Positions 17,358 through 26,918 of a stretch of 64,000 nucleotides of DNA are shown piece after piece. Positions within the stretch are counted from its first letter, which is position 1. Each line of letters begins with the position of its first letter. Below the pieces are notes generated by a model. The model was not told where the DNA came from. It was given only the letters and a program-made list of their open reading frames with translations, and did not search any database. The DNA comes from Pseudoalteromonas arctica A 37-1-2 (lineage in GTDB: Bacteria > Pseudomonadota > Gammaproteobacteria > Enterobacterales > Alteromonadaceae): positions 1,302,001 to 1,366,000 of the forward strand of contig NZ_CP011025.1 in assembly GCF_000238395.3 (NCBI RefSeq), written 5' to 3'. Made by a program: the position numbers and the translations under genes.

Positions 17358-19348
17358 GCGACCATTTTCAGTTAAAATCACATTTTAAACCAGCAGGCGA
17401 TCAGCCCACAGCGATTAAGCAGCTATGTGAAGGATTAGAAGCAGGCCTTGCACACCAAACTTTATTAGGTGCCACCGGTACAGGTAAAACCTTTACCATG
17501 GCTAATATTATTAACGATTTAAACCGTCCAACAATAATAATGGCGCACAATAAAACGCTTGCCGCGCAGCTATACGGGGAAATGAAAGAGTTTTTCCCTA
17601 AAAATGCGGTTGAGTATTTTGTATCGTATTACGATTACTACCAGCCAGAAGCCTATGTTGTATCTAGCGACACATTTATTGAAAAAGACGCCTCAATAAA
17701 CGAGCATATAGAACAAATGCGTTTAAGTGCGACCAAAGCACTGCTTGAGCGTCGCGACACCATTATTGTGGCGTCGGTATCGGCTATTTATGGTTTGGGC
17801 GACCCTAAATCATACATGAAAATGATGCTACTTTTAAAAGTGGGCGAAAAAGTAGACCAACGCGACATGCTACGTCGCCTAGCTGAAATACAATACACCC
17901 GCAACGATATAGATTTTAGCCGTGGTACATATCGTGTACGTGGTGAAGTGGTTGATATATTTCCTGCAGAATCTAGCACCTTCGCAATTCGCGTAGAAAT
18001 GTTTGATGACGAAATAGAGCGTTTAAGTATTTTTGACCCGCTTACTGGCGCCGTCGAAAAGCATATAATACGTACCACTATCTATCCAAAAACACACTAT
18101 GTTACCCCGCGTGAAAAAATACTCGGTGCTATCGATAAAATACAAGAAGAACTAAAAGATCGAAGAGCCCAGTTACTCAGTGCAAATAAATTAGTAGAAG
18201 AGCAACGCGTAACACAGCGTACGCAATACGATATAGAAATGATGCGGGAGCTAGGTTATTGCTCTGGTATAGAAAACTACAGCCGCTATTTATCGGGCCG
18301 TACGCCGGGCGATCCGCCACCCACATTACTTGATTACCTCCCAGACGACGCATTGATGATTATTGATGAATCGCACGTAACCGTATCGCAAATTGGCGCA
18401 ATGTATAAAGGCGACAGAAGCCGTAAAGAAAACTTAGTTGAGTATGGCTTCAGAATGCCCTCAGCAATGGATAATAGGCCGCTGCGCTTTGAAGAATTTG
18501 AAGCTATTTCACCACAAACAATTTATGTATCGGCAACCCCAGGCGACTTTGAGTTAGACCGTTGTGTGGGCGCAATAGCAGAGCAAGTAATTCGTCCAAC
18601 TGGGCTGCTTGACCCACTTATTGAAGTGCGCCCGGTGGGCGATCAGGTTGATGACTTACTTTCAGAAATTTATAAAAGTGTAGAGAAGGGCGAACGCGTA
18701 CTTGTAACCACTTTGACCAAACGTATGTCTGAGGATTTAACCGATTACTTAAGTGAGCACGACGTAAAAGTGCGTTACTTACATTCAGACATAGACACGG
18801 TTGAACGGGTTGAAATTATTCGTGATTTACGTGCGGGCGTGTTTGATGTGTTAGTGGGTATTAACTTACTTCGAGAAGGCCTAGATATGCCAGAAGTGGC
18901 GCTAGTAGCCATACTTGATGCCGATAAAGAAGGCTTTTTACGCTCAGCGCGTTCAATTATTCAAACCATTGGTCGTGCTGCACGTCACTTAGATGGCCGC
19001 GCTATTTTATACGGCGATAAAATTACAAAATCGATGGCTAAGGCCATGGACGAAACAGCGCGCAGACGCGAAATTCAGCATGCTTATAATATTGAACACG
19101 GTATTGAACCGCATTCACTAGCCAAAAAGATTCTTGATGCGATGGATGTAGGCGAAGAAGCCGGTCCTAAAGATAACCTTAGACTTGTTCGTAAAGACTC
19201 TAAAAAGGTACTTAGTGCGAAAGAAATTACAGTGCAAATTAAGCAGCTTGAAACCAAAATGCATGCATACGCAAGCGATCTAGAATTTGAAAAAGCGGGC
19301 TCTGTTCGCGATGAAATACATGAACTACAACAACAGTTGATTAATTAA
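17354..19348 (+). CDS. uvrB: Excinuclease ABC subunit B
   Basis: UvrB is the damage-verifying helicase-like subunit of nucleotide excision repair. The 664-residue protein shows Walker [15 protein letters not shown], the beta-hairpin region [15 protein letters not shown], the DEAD-like DESHVT box, motif [11 protein letters not shown] and the C-terminal UVR motif ([15 protein letters not shown]) that binds UvrA and UvrC. A TTG start at 17354 is chosen because AGGAG lies eight bases upstream and the resulting N terminus ([20 protein letters not shown]) matches the family. It overlaps the MATE gene by four bases. No obvious LexA box is seen, as the gene lacks its own upstream spacer. Confidence 0.96.
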   Translation: MSDHFQLKSHFKPAGDQPTAIKQLCEGLEAGLAHQTLLGATGTGKTFTMANIINDLNRPTIIMAHNKTLAAQLYGEMKEFFPKNAVEYFVSYYDYYQPEAYVVSSDTFIEKDASINEHIEQMRLSATKALLERRDTIIVASVSAIYGLGDPKSYMKMMLLLKVGEKVDQRDMLRRLAEIQYTRNDIDFSRGTYRVRGEVVDIFPAESSTFAIRVEMFDDEIERLSIFDPLTGAVEKHIIRTTIYPKTHYVTPREKILGAIDKIQEELKDRRAQLLSANKLVEEQRVTQRTQYDIEMMRELGYCSGIENYSRYLSGRTPGDPPPTLLDYLPDDALMIIDESHVTVSQIGAMYKGDRSRKENLVEYGFRMPSAMDNRPLRFEEFEAISPQTIYVSATPGDFELDRCVGAIAEQVIRPTGLLDPLIEVRPVGDQVDDLLSEIYKSVEKGERVLVTTLTKRMSEDLTDYLSEHDVKVRYLHSDIDTVERVEIIRDLRAGVFDVLVGINLLREGLDMPEVALVAILDADKEGFLRSARSIIQTIGRAARHLDGRAILYGDKITKSMAKAMDETARRREIQHAYNIEHGIEPHSLAKKILDAMDVGEEAGPKDNLRLVRKDSKKVLSAKEITVQIKQLETKMHAYASDLEFEKAGSVRDEIHELQQQLIN

Positions 19349-19350
19349 AA

Positions 19351-20289
19351 ATGACAGCAAACTTTACTCCTCTTATTACTGCGCTTGAAGATGCGCCAAT
19401 TTTAAAAAATGAACTGTGCCGTGTTTTTCATGGCCGTGGCCATAGTGTTGAGGCGTTAAGTCATATTAATTTAGACTTTTATCCGCCAAGTTTGTTTTTG
19501 GTTTCGTACGACGAAATTGACGAGCAAACACTAACCGAGCTTACCGACGTTGTGTGGCAGTGGGTGCAAAAAAACCAGCCAGAGCTTATTAGCTCACTTG
19601 TGTATCAGCAACGCGCTGGCGTGCAAAGCCAAAACACCGTGGTTTATGGGCAATTACCTAACCCGCATGTTGTAACCGAAAACGGCATTCGTTTTTTGGT
19701 TGATTTACAGAGCCGTCAAAATACCGGAATATTTCCCGATATGCGCAGCGGCCGTGAGTTTGTAATGGCTAATAGTAAGCATGGCAAAGTGCTTAATTTA
19801 TTTTCGTACACGTGTGGGTTTTCGCTTGCAGCAATGCAAGGCGGAGCAGATCATGTAATGAATATGGATATGAGCAAAGGTGTACTTAAAGTCGGCAAGC
19901 AAAACCATCAATTAAATGGTTTTGAGCGTGGCGTAAGTTTTTTACCTCACGATATTTTAAAGTCGTTTGGAAAACTAAAAAAAGCAGCCCCGTTTGACTT
20001 AATAATAGTTGATCCGCCAAGCTTTCAAAAAGGCAGCTTTATATTAACTAAAGACTATCAAAAAGTGCTGCGCAGGTTGCCAGAGCTACTTTGTGATACC
20101 ACACAATTGTTATTGTGCGCTAATAGCCCAGAGCTTAGCGAAGAGGCGTTTAAGGCGTTAATAAACGAGCACACCCAAGGCGCAATTGAATTTGTTGAGC
20201 GCCTAGCCCCTACCGAGCGTTTTATTGAAGTAGACAGCGACAGAAGCTTAAAAGCACTTATCTACAAAACGTCACAATCTGCTGATTAA
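19351..20289 (+). CDS. Class I SAM-dependent methyltransferase, RlmI/RlmK-like
   Basis: A 312-residue Rossmann methyltransferase of the COG1092 group that includes the 23S rRNA methyltransferases RlmI and RlmK. The SAM-binding region is VLNLFSYTCGFSLAAMQGGA near residues 145-165, and the catalytic motif is LIIVDPPSFQKGSF near 210-223. The N-terminal domain differs from the PUA domain of RlmI, so the target may differ. It starts two bases after the uvrB stop and abuts the next methyltransferase gene, so uvrB and both methyltransferases probably form one transcript. A true RlmI is encoded separately at 55139-56329. Confidence 0.8.
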   Translation: MTANFTPLITALEDAPILKNELCRVFHGRGHSVEALSHINLDFYPPSLFLVSYDEIDEQTLTELTDVVWQWVQKNQPELISSLVYQQRAGVQSQNTVVYGQLPNPHVVTENGIRFLVDLQSRQNTGIFPDMRSGREFVMANSKHGKVLNLFSYTCGFSLAAMQGGADHVMNMDMSKGVLKVGKQNHQLNGFERGVSFLPHDILKSFGKLKKAAPFDLIIVDPPSFQKGSFILTKDYQKVLRRLPELLCDTTQLLLCANSPELSEEAFKALINEHTQGAIEFVERLAPTERFIEVDSDRSLKALIYKTSQSAD

Positions 20290-20970
20290 ATGAAGCTCAG
20301 CAAACGCCTAACTGCCATTGATACATTAATTTCGCAGCATCACGATATTATTTGGGATTGCTGCTGCGACCATGGTTATTTAGGCATGGCGCTATTAAAA
20401 CGCGCAGCTGCAAACCAGGTTATTTTTGTAGATATAGTCGCCACTTTAATGAACGACCTAGAAGCGCAATTATCATCTATTAATAAATTACAAAAAACCT
20501 GTAATAAAAATCCGCAGTGGCAGGTCTTATGTCAGGATGTAGGCAAAATTGAAATTGCTCAAAGTAAAAGCCAAGTAGTTGTAATAGCAGGTGTTGGCGG
20601 TGAGCTGTTGTTAAGTTTAATACAACAAATTATTGCTAATAATGCAGTGGAGCATTTAAATAATGTTCGGTTTATTTTATGCCCAGTGCATCACACTTAT
20701 AAGTTGCGAGTGGGTTTAAAGCAATTAGGTTTAGGGCTTGTAAGTGAGCAAATAGTTTACGACAACAAACGTTTTTATGAAGTGATTGAAGTGAGCTTTA
20801 GTAGCAATAATGAGATTAGTCACACCGGTAATAAAATGTGGGATTTTAGTAGTGCAGAGCACGCTATGTACCAGCGGCAACTCATAAATCATTATAATAA
20901 AATGCTCAATAAAGATAAGCCATACTATCAAAAAGTTATAACAGACTATCAAGAACTCACCGATAGTTAA
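20290..20970 (+). CDS. TrmK-like tRNA (adenine-N1) methyltransferase family protein
   Basis: A 226-residue protein of the TrmK/COG2384 family, which in Bacillus methylates N1 of adenine 22 in tRNA. The SAM loop is IIWDCCCDHGYLGMALL near residues 20-36 (family form DIGSDHAYLP), followed by VVVIAGVGGELLLSLI, which matches the family's AGMGG motif, and LCPVHHTYKLRVGL. The ATG follows the previous stop directly. Its C-terminal extension is helical and charged. Function as a tRNA methyltransferase in this group is inferred. Confidence 0.75.
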   Translation: MKLSKRLTAIDTLISQHHDIIWDCCCDHGYLGMALLKRAAANQVIFVDIVATLMNDLEAQLSSINKLQKTCNKNPQWQVLCQDVGKIEIAQSKSQVVVIAGVGGELLLSLIQQIIANNAVEHLNNVRFILCPVHHTYKLRVGLKQLGLGLVSEQIVYDNKRFYEVIEVSFSSNNEISHTGNKMWDFSSAEHAMYQRQLINHYNKMLNKDKPYYQKVITDYQELTDS

Positions 20971-21071
20971 AAAAGCCCGAAAGTAGGGCGTACATGTGAT
21001 CTAATTACGACATTGACGACGTAATGTGTTCATAGTTTATATCGCACAACGCGAGTTTATTTGGTTTATTT

Positions 21072-22094
21072 ATGTCAGATAACAAGAGTCACATTAATCA
21101 TTTGCTTAGCAATGAGCAAAAATGGCAACACAGCTACGAGCAACCTATTTCTTATGCACCCCTTGTGCAATTGGCTAATAGCAGCTGGGTGGTGCCACAA
21201 CATTTTTTACGTTACAAGCACACGCTTGAAAGCGTAAACGAAGTGCTTGAGAGTATTGAGTTTTCGGCTCACTTTAGAGTGCTTGCTGCACAAAAAGGTG
21301 GAGAAATTTACCTGCAAGTAGCAGTGCTGAGCCCAGATAACTATCAAAAAAGTGCATCTGCAAATGAAGGCAAAGCCAAAAAGCTATTATTTGGCAGACG
21401 CTGGATAGTAGAGGAAAACTTACCTACTTCAGAACTTATCCAAACTGCATTTTTAGCGTTAAAAGTAGCGCGTGAACATGAAGTAAGAGAGCTTTTTCAG
21501 TTAATGCAAAGCGGCGCAACAAGTACGCCATTTAATAACCATCACGACTTACCGGTAATGGCGCAAAACCCTGAGCTTGTTAAAAGTGAAAGTGCTGAAA
21601 GCCGTGTTGATGAAGTGCTTAAACGTATTGTATTTGCAGGAAAAAGTATTGAGCTTAAGAGCCAGCAGCAAATAGCCGAGCAACATTTATATACTGTTGA
21701 GCTGTTGTGTGAAGATTGCCAACTTAGCGAGTTTAATAAAAAAACAATCGCGTTTTTAACAGCAGATCCATCCGCTAATAGCTTTTTACACGCCTTAATT
21801 ACAGCATTAGTAGCCACAAGCAATGACTACGTAAACGAGCAATTTAAGTACAAAGGTTTTGCCCGCTTTAGTAAACACGTTGTGGTTGAGCAAATAGGTA
21901 ACTTAAGTATCGCTATGCGCTCGCCAAGTACTGTAGGGCTTTGCTCTATGGGTAAGCAACATGCTAACCAGTTAAATTTTGAGATAGACAGCGGGCGAGC
22001 ACCACAGGGCTGCGGGCAAGCTATTGGTGGGTTTTTAGCTGCTCATGGCATTGAGCAGCCAGAAAATGCACATTTATATCCAAATTACTTATAA
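21072..22094 (+). CDS. Conserved hypothetical protein, 340 aa
   Basis: I do not recognise a named family. The protein is soluble by appearance, without a signal peptide or membrane helix, and is mixed alpha/beta in composition. A basic segment GKAKKLLFGRRWIVE occurs near residue 100. The C-terminal half is more conserved-looking, with FARFSKHVVVEQIGNLSIAMRSPSTVG and a cysteine-containing GRAPQGCGQAIGGFL near the end. Codon use resembles the flanking core genes, so it is probably a real resident gene. It stands alone, about 100 bases after the TrmK-like gene and convergent with the small PspB-like gene. No function is proposed. Confidence 0.75.
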   Translation: MSDNKSHINHLLSNEQKWQHSYEQPISYAPLVQLANSSWVVPQHFLRYKHTLESVNEVLESIEFSAHFRVLAAQKGGEIYLQVAVLSPDNYQKSASANEGKAKKLLFGRRWIVEENLPTSELIQTAFLALKVAREHEVRELFQLMQSGATSTPFNNHHDLPVMAQNPELVKSESAESRVDEVLKRIVFAGKSIELKSQQQIAEQHLYTVELLCEDCQLSEFNKKTIAFLTADPSANSFLHALITALVATSNDYVNEQFKYKGFARFSKHVVVEQIGNLSIAMRSPSTVGLCSMGKQHANQLNFEIDSGRAPQGCGQAIGGFLAAHGIEQPENAHLYPNYL

Positions 22095-22098
22095 CAAT

Positions 22099-22341
22099 TT
22101 AAAGCTTATTAATTTCATCTTTAACGTTAAAGCTTGAATCAGTAACAATAGCCTCAAGTGTTTGTACACGCTCTTTTAATGCAAGCACTTGTGCATTTGT
22201 TTCAGCTAATTGTTTATGGGCATCGCTGTTGTTGTTTTGCATTTTATGCTTAAACTCAAGATGCTTTTTATACATATCGTAAACCACTCCTGAGCCAACC
22301 GAAATTAGCACAATAAGTACAATCATCGTAGTTCCAGACAT
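22099..22341 (-). CDS. PspB-like small membrane protein
   Basis: An 80-residue protein with one N-terminal membrane helix (about residues 3-23) and a cytoplasmic coiled coil. The C-terminal part, ALKERVQTLEAIVTD, resembles the end of PspB, the phage-shock inner-membrane protein that works with PspC to release PspF. No pspA, pspC or pspF is nearby, so the role is uncertain, and it may be one of several PspB-like proteins of marine gammaproteobacteria. The start is placed at the ATG at 22341 because AAGGA lies at a proper distance. An in-frame ATG six codons upstream has no ribosome site. Confidence 0.65.
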   Translation of the reverse strand: MSGTTMIVLIVLISVGSGVVYDMYKKHLEFKHKMQNNNSDAHKQLAETNAQVLALKERVQTLEAIVTDSSFNVKDEINKL

Positions 22342-22549
22342 AATCTCATTCCTTATCATTTTATTATTCGTTTATGGTTAAAGTATAACCTTTAAGCGCT
22401 TTTGATAAAGCTGACAATTGTAACTTAATTTGTATACTTTACTTAAGCTCAGGTTTGAGCGTGTTCATCATTTATACACTTCAGATATTGTTTAATGGCT
22501 GCATAGCCACCATATAATAAACATACTTTAGCCAATACAGTGAGTTGCC

Positions 22550-22999
22550 ATGTTAAATAATAAAATACCTCCCGTTATTGTTGTGCTGTTTTTTGCAGGC
22601 ATAATGGCGCTTATTGCGCATTACAGTGTTATTGATTTCACCGCATTTATTACCTACTTAGCAGCAAGTTTGGTCATTATAGGGTGTGTTTTTTGTATTG
22701 CAGGGGTGGTGAGTTTTAAAATAGCAAACACCACTGTAAACCCTAATAAACCTGAGCAAGCGTCAAAACTTATTACTAGCGGTATTTATCGGATTTCGCG
22801 TAACCCAATGTACGTAGGTTTTGCATTTATTTTAGCAGGGTGGGGTATTTGGTTAAGTTCCTTGTGGGCACTTTTATGTATTATAGGGTTTATTGCGTAT
22901 TTAACGTTTTTTCAAATAATACCCGAGGAGCGTGCGCTCACTAAATTATTTGGCGAAGAGTTTACCGCCTATAAAGCGCGCGTAAAACGTTGGTTGTAA
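22550..22999 (+). CDS. Isoprenylcysteine carboxyl methyltransferase-like membrane protein
   Basis: A 149-residue membrane protein with about four helices. The family signature is TSGIYRISRNPMYVGFAFILAGWG near residues 75-100 followed by PEERALTKLFGEEFTAYKARVKRWL at the C terminus, which together make the SAM-binding part of ICMT/PEMT-type methyltransferases. The substrate of bacterial members of this size is generally unknown. It is a single-gene unit with its own strong terminator shared with convergent queC. Confidence 0.8.
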   Translation: MLNNKIPPVIVVLFFAGIMALIAHYSVIDFTAFITYLAASLVIIGCVFCIAGVVSFKIANTTVNPNKPEQASKLITSGIYRISRNPMYVGFAFILAGWGIWLSSLWALLCIIGFIAYLTFFQIIPEERALTKLFGEEFTAYKARVKRWL

Positions 23000-23023
23000 T
23001 CTCTACGTTAAAATTAAACAAAC

Positions 23024-23053
23024 AAAAAAGGCTATCGATGATAGCCTTTTTTT
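23024..23053. terminator. Bidirectional rho-independent terminator
   Basis: GGCTATC (23030-23036), a three-base loop and GATAGCC (23040-23046), flanked by an A-run on the left and a T-run on the right. It lies between the convergent ICMT-like gene and queC and can serve both. Confidence 0.9.
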
Positions 23054-23087
23054 GTTTACAGCAATTGTATTACTAATTAATTGGTGC

Positions 23088-23744
23088 TTATTCGTATTCT
23101 AACGGGTCTGTAATGTTATTTAGTGCAAATGCTTCAAGGCGTTCTTGGCACGCGCCACATTTACCACAGGCCTTTTCACGGCCGTTATAACAAGTCCACG
23201 TTTGGCTGTAATCTAAACCCATTTCAATACCGTCGGTTAAAATACCAATTTTAGTATTGTTTAAGTATGGGCTAAAAATTTCTACAGCGTCGTAATTTGC
23301 AATACGACATACATCATCCATTTTTTGCACAAATTCAGGACGGCAGTCAGGGTAAATAGCATGATCCCCAGAGTGAGCGCCGTAATAAACTTGGCCAGCT
23401 TTAAGTGATACCGCGTAACCAACAGCAAGCGAGAGCAAAATCATATTACGATTAGGTACAATCGTACTTTTCATGCTTTCTTCTTCGTAATGGCCTTCAG
23501 GCACATCAATGTCATCAGTAAGTGATGAGCCACCAATAAGTTGGTTAATCGCCGAAATATCAACAATTTTGTGTGGAACGTTTAATTTTTCACACACACT
23601 TGCCGCCACTTTAAGCTCTTTTACATGACGCTGACCATAGTCAAATGATAGGGCATATACATCATGGCCTTGTTGCAGGGCTTTATTTAATACGGTAAAT
23701 GAGTCCATACCGCCGGAATAAATAACAACTACTTTTTGCGTCAT
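23088..23744 (-). CDS. queC: 7-cyano-7-deazaguanine synthase
   Basis: QueC converts 7-carboxy-7-deazaguanine to preQ0 with ATP and ammonia, in the queuosine pathway. The 218-residue protein starts with the PP-loop motif [14 protein letters not shown] and ends with the zinc-binding cysteines [14 protein letters not shown] plus an earlier cysteine in [13 protein letters not shown]. Intermediate motifs SFDYGQRH and [12 protein letters not shown] are typical. It is divergent from queE, which makes its substrate, and the 133-base gap between them must hold both promoters. No preQ1 riboswitch is apparent there. Confidence 0.96.
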   Translation of the reverse strand: MTQKVVVIYSGGMDSFTVLNKALQQGHDVYALSFDYGQRHVKELKVAASVCEKLNVPHKIVDISAINQLIGGSSLTDDIDVPEGHYEEESMKSTIVPNRNMILLSLAVGYAVSLKAGQVYYGAHSGDHAIYPDCRPEFVQKMDDVCRIANYDAVEIFSPYLNNTKIGILTDGIEMGLDYSQTWTCYNGREKACGKCGACQERLEAFALNNITDPLEYE

Positions 23745-23877
23745 ATCTGTTTTGCTCTTAGTTTTAATAGAGGTTTATATCAGGGCGCGATATACTACAC
23801 GGCCGCAGCTTAAATAACAATTTTTGCACAGCGCTTTTTGGTTTTTTAATAGTAGCAATTTGGCTGCTAGGTAGTAA

Positions 23878-24555
23878 GTGAGATCTCTTTTGTACAAAAT
23901 TAATGAAGTGTTTGAAACCATTCAAGGTGAAGCTAGCTTTACTGGCACACCCTCAATATTTTTACGTCTGCAAGGCTGCCCAGTAGGCTGCTCTTGGTGC
24001 GACACTAAGCAAACGTGGGATGTTGATAATGTATATAAAGTATCACTGGACGAAACCGTAGAAAAAAAAGCCGACTCAGATCATTGGGCTAACGCCAGTG
24101 CAGAGCAAATTTTAGCGTTGTTTCAATCACGTGGTTATACCGCAAAGCACGTAGTTATTACTGGTGGCGAGCCATGCATGTTTGATTTAAACCCAGTATG
24201 TAACTTATTACACGAACACGGCTTTAGTACACAAATAGAAACCAGCGGCACGTTTGAAATACTCGCCCCAGAGCAAACATGGGTAACGGTATCACCAAAA
24301 ATCAATATGCGCGGCGGTTATGAAGTACTTACCAGCACAATGAAGCGTGCAAACGAAATTAAACACCCCGTTGCTATGCAAAAGCACGTAGAAGAGTTAG
24401 AAGAGTTATTTGCTAAAACAGGCGTTAACCCAAAGCTTGTTTATTTACAGCCAATTAGTCAAAAAGTATCAGCAACTAAATTAGCAATCGACACCTGCAT
24501 TGCCAAAAACTGGCGCCTATCAATACAAGTACATAAGTATTTAGGAATTAGTTAA
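23878..24555 (+). CDS. queE: 7-carboxy-7-deazaguanine synthase
   Basis: QueE is a radical-SAM enzyme that contracts 6-carboxytetrahydropterin to 7-carboxy-7-deazaguanine. The 225-residue protein has the N-terminal INEVFETIQGEASFTGTPSI, then the cluster motif CPVGCSWCD with C-x3-C-x2-C spacing, and VVITGGEPCM. The GTG at 23878 is taken as start because it puts the conserved YKINEVFETIQGE at the usual distance from the N terminus; a TTG four codons later is an alternative. It is paired with divergent queC. Confidence 0.95.
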   Translation: MRSLLYKINEVFETIQGEASFTGTPSIFLRLQGCPVGCSWCDTKQTWDVDNVYKVSLDETVEKKADSDHWANASAEQILALFQSRGYTAKHVVITGGEPCMFDLNPVCNLLHEHGFSTQIETSGTFEILAPEQTWVTVSPKINMRGGYEVLTSTMKRANEIKHPVAMQKHVEELEELFAKTGVNPKLVYLQPISQKVSATKLAIDTCIAKNWRLSIQVHKYLGIS

Positions 24556-24614
24556 AGCCAGCTTAAAGTTATAGTACGTAGATACCATCTCTTCTAACCA
24601 GCCTCAAGCTTTCT

Positions 24615-25601
24615 TTAAATAGCTTGGGGCTGATATTCAGTTTGATTCTTCACAACACCAAAACAGATATGTGTCAGCTTTCTCATTGCAGCACCAATTG
24701 CCTGCATTTTTGTTTTACCTTGCTCCACTAATCGCTTATTTTGGGCTTTTATATCTGGATTATGTTGTACAGCTACTACAGCAGCCATATACAATTTAGC
24801 CCTTATATACCCAGGCCCTTCTTTGCTTAAAGTTGTTTTTCCAGCCCGTTTGCCTGACTCATTAAGCTTAGGTATTAAGCCTAAGTAACAAGCTAATTGC
24901 TTGGCATTTTTAAACTGTTTACATGCCATCAAGGACACCATCATACGTGATATTACCTCTCCAACACCTTTGATACTTTGAAGCAATTGGCGGTTCTTTT
25001 TTAATTGTGGGTGTCTATCAATATGCTCATCAATGTCATTTTTTAGCTTGCCTATCTCAGTTTTTAGTACAGCTATCATATCTTCAATTGACTGAGTAAC
25101 TCGAGTAGATGCACCTGAGAAACCAACAGCTTCATAACGATTTTCTTCGCGACGTAAGTCTTGCTCAAGTGCTTCAAGTCTACGCGTCATTACTTTTAAC
25201 TCTCTCGCTTCAACAGGCTCAGGCTGCCAACTTAAAAGTGAGTGCTGTTGGTCATGACCATAACGAGCAAGCATTGTGGCGTCTGACTTGTCTGTCTTAT
25301 GGACAAGCCCTAATGAACTTGCGTACTGTTTTGCTTTACCAGGATTTACATGTAATAAAATAAATCCTTGCTCATATAGGAAATACATCAGCGGCTCGCT
25401 ATAAACACCTGTGGGCTCTGTTGTAATAACAATATCTTGTGCTTCTAAATTTGTATTCTTTATCAACCAGGCAACTAACTCTTGATAGCCCTGCGGGTTA
25501 TTTTTAAAAATCTTCGTTTTCTTTTTACTTTTGACTACATCGCGTAGCCAGGAAATATCTAACTTGTCTTTACCCACATCAATGCCAATAAAAGCTTTCA
25601 T
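24615..25601 (-). CDS. IS110-family transposase (DEDD recombinase)
   Basis: A 328-residue recombinase. The N-terminal RuvC-like DEDD domain shows IGIDVGKDKLD with the first aspartate at residue 8, the glutamate in VITTEPTGVY near residue 62, and HKTDKSDATMLARY near 100-113 with the last acidic residues. The C-terminal transposase domain contains QSIKGVGEVISRMMVSL and then ACYLGLIPKLNESGKRAG, the latter with the serine needed by IS110-type enzymes. The frame is complete with no internal stop, so the element may be active. A stem with loop (CAAGCT/AGCTTG near 24605-24626) overlaps its stop codon. Confidence 0.93.
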   Translation of the reverse strand: MKAFIGIDVGKDKLDISWLRDVVKSKKKTKIFKNNPQGYQELVAWLIKNTNLEAQDIVITTEPTGVYSEPLMYFLYEQGFILLHVNPGKAKQYASSLGLVHKTDKSDATMLARYGHDQQHSLLSWQPEPVEARELKVMTRRLEALEQDLRREENRYEAVGFSGASTRVTQSIEDMIAVLKTEIGKLKNDIDEHIDRHPQLKKNRQLLQSIKGVGEVISRMMVSLMACKQFKNAKQLACYLGLIPKLNESGKRAGKTTLSKEGPGYIRAKLYMAAVVAVQHNPDIKAQNKRLVEQGKTKMQAIGAAMRKLTHICFGVVKNQTEYQPQAI

Positions 25602-25765
25602 CTCTATCTACTCCCCTTGTACATGCAGCGTCACCCTTAGTTGGGGCGCTAGGATACCATTCAGTTTAATGGAGGTTAGGAAGTCAGGGCTCAATCTACG
25701 TCACAGCATTTTCACACTCTGGTTGGGTACGAGCTCACTGTCTTCCCGATGTGACAAGTGCTAGC
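25602..25765 (-). ncRNA. Candidate IS110 bridge (seek) RNA region
   Basis: IS110-group elements carry a structured guide RNA in the non-coding end upstream of the transposase. The 164 bases here are non-coding and can form several hairpins on the minus strand. CCATT and AATGG close a six-base loop near 25654-25670. GCGCCCC pairs with GGGTGACGC near 25627-25649. The position and length fit; the target- and donor-binding loops cannot be assigned without related elements. Confidence 0.45.
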
Positions 25766-25903
25766 TAAACACTCATCAAGAAGAGATACAAGGTTGGGTA
25801 GAGCGTAGCGAAACCCAACAAATCTCCAATTTCACACCGTTTTATAACAACGCTCTATAATATTTAAATACACAGGCCGTATAAGCAAAGCGCCATCCGA
25901 CAA
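25766..25903. repeat. Two-hairpin REP-like repeat, copy A
   Basis: Begins TAAACACTCATCAAGAAGAG and contains the palindrome GTTGGGT...ACCCAAC (25793-25819) and, 50 bases on, a damaged second palindrome ending GCGCCATCCGAC (to about 25901). The same arrangement occurs at 26784-26918. It abuts the right end of the IS110 element. Confidence 0.75.
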
Positions 25904-26037
25904 CCCTGTACTTTATAGACTGAACTTTATAACCTAAGATTACATCTACCCTAAAGCTCATATCTTCTTCGTTAATTGTGCTAATTAGTTTACTATGCGC
26001 GACTTAAAAATATTCTACTACTTACCACTAGGCTTAT

Positions 26038-26781
26038 ATGTCCGCAAATGCACTTTACACCGACCTTTCTGATTACTACGACTTAATGTGCGCAGATATA
26101 GATTATCAAGCCCAAAGCAATTCTATTCACAGGCTGCACCAAATTTTTGGTAATGGCGCAAATACCCACCTCGATTTAGCATGTGGCACCGGCCCGCATG
26201 TACGCCACTTTATTGATTACGGCTATAAAAGTAGTGGGCTTGATTTAAACCAGCCAATGCTAGATAAAGCACAAATTCGTTGCCCAGAAGCGCAATTTTC
26301 ATTGCAAAATATGAGTGAGTTTAAAGTAACCGAGCAATTGGATTTAATTACCTGCTTTTTGTATTCAATCCACTACTGCGACGGTATTAATAAGTTAAAA
26401 GAATGCCTTGCCAGCGTACACAGCGCATTAAATGTAGGTGGGATATTTTGTTTTAACACGGTTGATAAAAACAAAATCGACAGCGATTCATTTGTAGAGC
26501 ACACAGCAACAAGCGAAAATAGCTCGTTCACATTTCGCTCTGGTTGGCACTACAGTGGCACTGGCAGTAAACAGTTATTAAAACTCAGCATAGAAAAAAC
26601 CACCGCAGATAAAACACTCGTATGGCACGACGAGCACCCAATGGTTGCTTTTAGTTATACTGAGCTTAAAGAAGCCCTAAAGCTGTACTTCGAAATTCAC
26701 ATATTTGAACATGACTACGACAAAATAACCCCATGGGCAGAGCGCTCAGGCAACGCCATTTTTGTCTGCGTAAAAATTTAA
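26038..26781 (+). CDS. Class I SAM-dependent methyltransferase
   Basis: A 247-residue Rossmann methyltransferase. The SAM-binding glycine-rich loop is THLDLACGTGPHVRHFIDYG near residues 42-61, followed by the acidic GLDLNQPMLDKAQ and the motif LDLITCFLYSIHYC near 100-113. It resembles small-molecule or ubiquinone-type methyltransferases annotated only as class I methyltransferase; the substrate is unknown. It sits alone between two copies of a two-hairpin repeat and next to an IS110 element, so it may have moved with them, although its codon use does not look foreign. The start ATG is supported by conserved YTDLSDYYDLMC at the N terminus. Confidence 0.85.
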   Translation: MSANALYTDLSDYYDLMCADIDYQAQSNSIHRLHQIFGNGANTHLDLACGTGPHVRHFIDYGYKSSGLDLNQPMLDKAQIRCPEAQFSLQNMSEFKVTEQLDLITCFLYSIHYCDGINKLKECLASVHSALNVGGIFCFNTVDKNKIDSDSFVEHTATSENSSFTFRSGWHYSGTGSKQLLKLSIEKTTADKTLVWHDEHPMVAFSYTELKEALKLYFEIHIFEHDYDKITPWAERSGNAIFVCVKI

Positions 26782-26783
26782 GT

Positions 26784-26918
26784 TAAACACTCATCAAGAA
26801 GAGATACAAGGTTGGGTAGAGCGTAGCGAAACCCAACGAACCTCCAATACCTATGCCCCAATAACCCCGCATTATATATTTGAAAACGTAGGTCGGATAA
26901 GCGAAGCGCCATCCGACA
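26784..26918. repeat. Two-hairpin REP-like repeat, copy B
   Basis: Begins TAAACACTCATCAAGAAGAG like copy A. It holds GTTGGGT...ACCCAAC (26811-26837) and GTAGGTCGGAT...ATCCGAC (26888-26917). The second hairpin begins with GTAG, as REP sequences linked to RAYT transposases do. It starts three bases after the methyltransferase stop codon. Confidence 0.75.

Larger units (their letters stand above)
24600..25765 (-). mobile_element. IS110-family insertion sequence, approximate limits
   Basis: An IS110-type transposase gene plus about 165 bases of non-coding DNA upstream of it and a short tail. The right limit is set just before 25766, where sequence shared with a second locus (26784 onward) begins. 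The left limit is only a guess inside 24556-24614. IS110 elements lack classical terminal inverted repeats and make no long target duplication, so exact ends cannot be read off. The element lies between queE and a REP-like repeat, and elements of this family often target such repeats. Confidence 0.7.

Noticed and set aside
23745..23877. A preQ1 riboswitch between queC and queE
   Set aside because: Neither strand shows the short preQ1-I hairpin and A-rich tail or a recognisable class II pattern.
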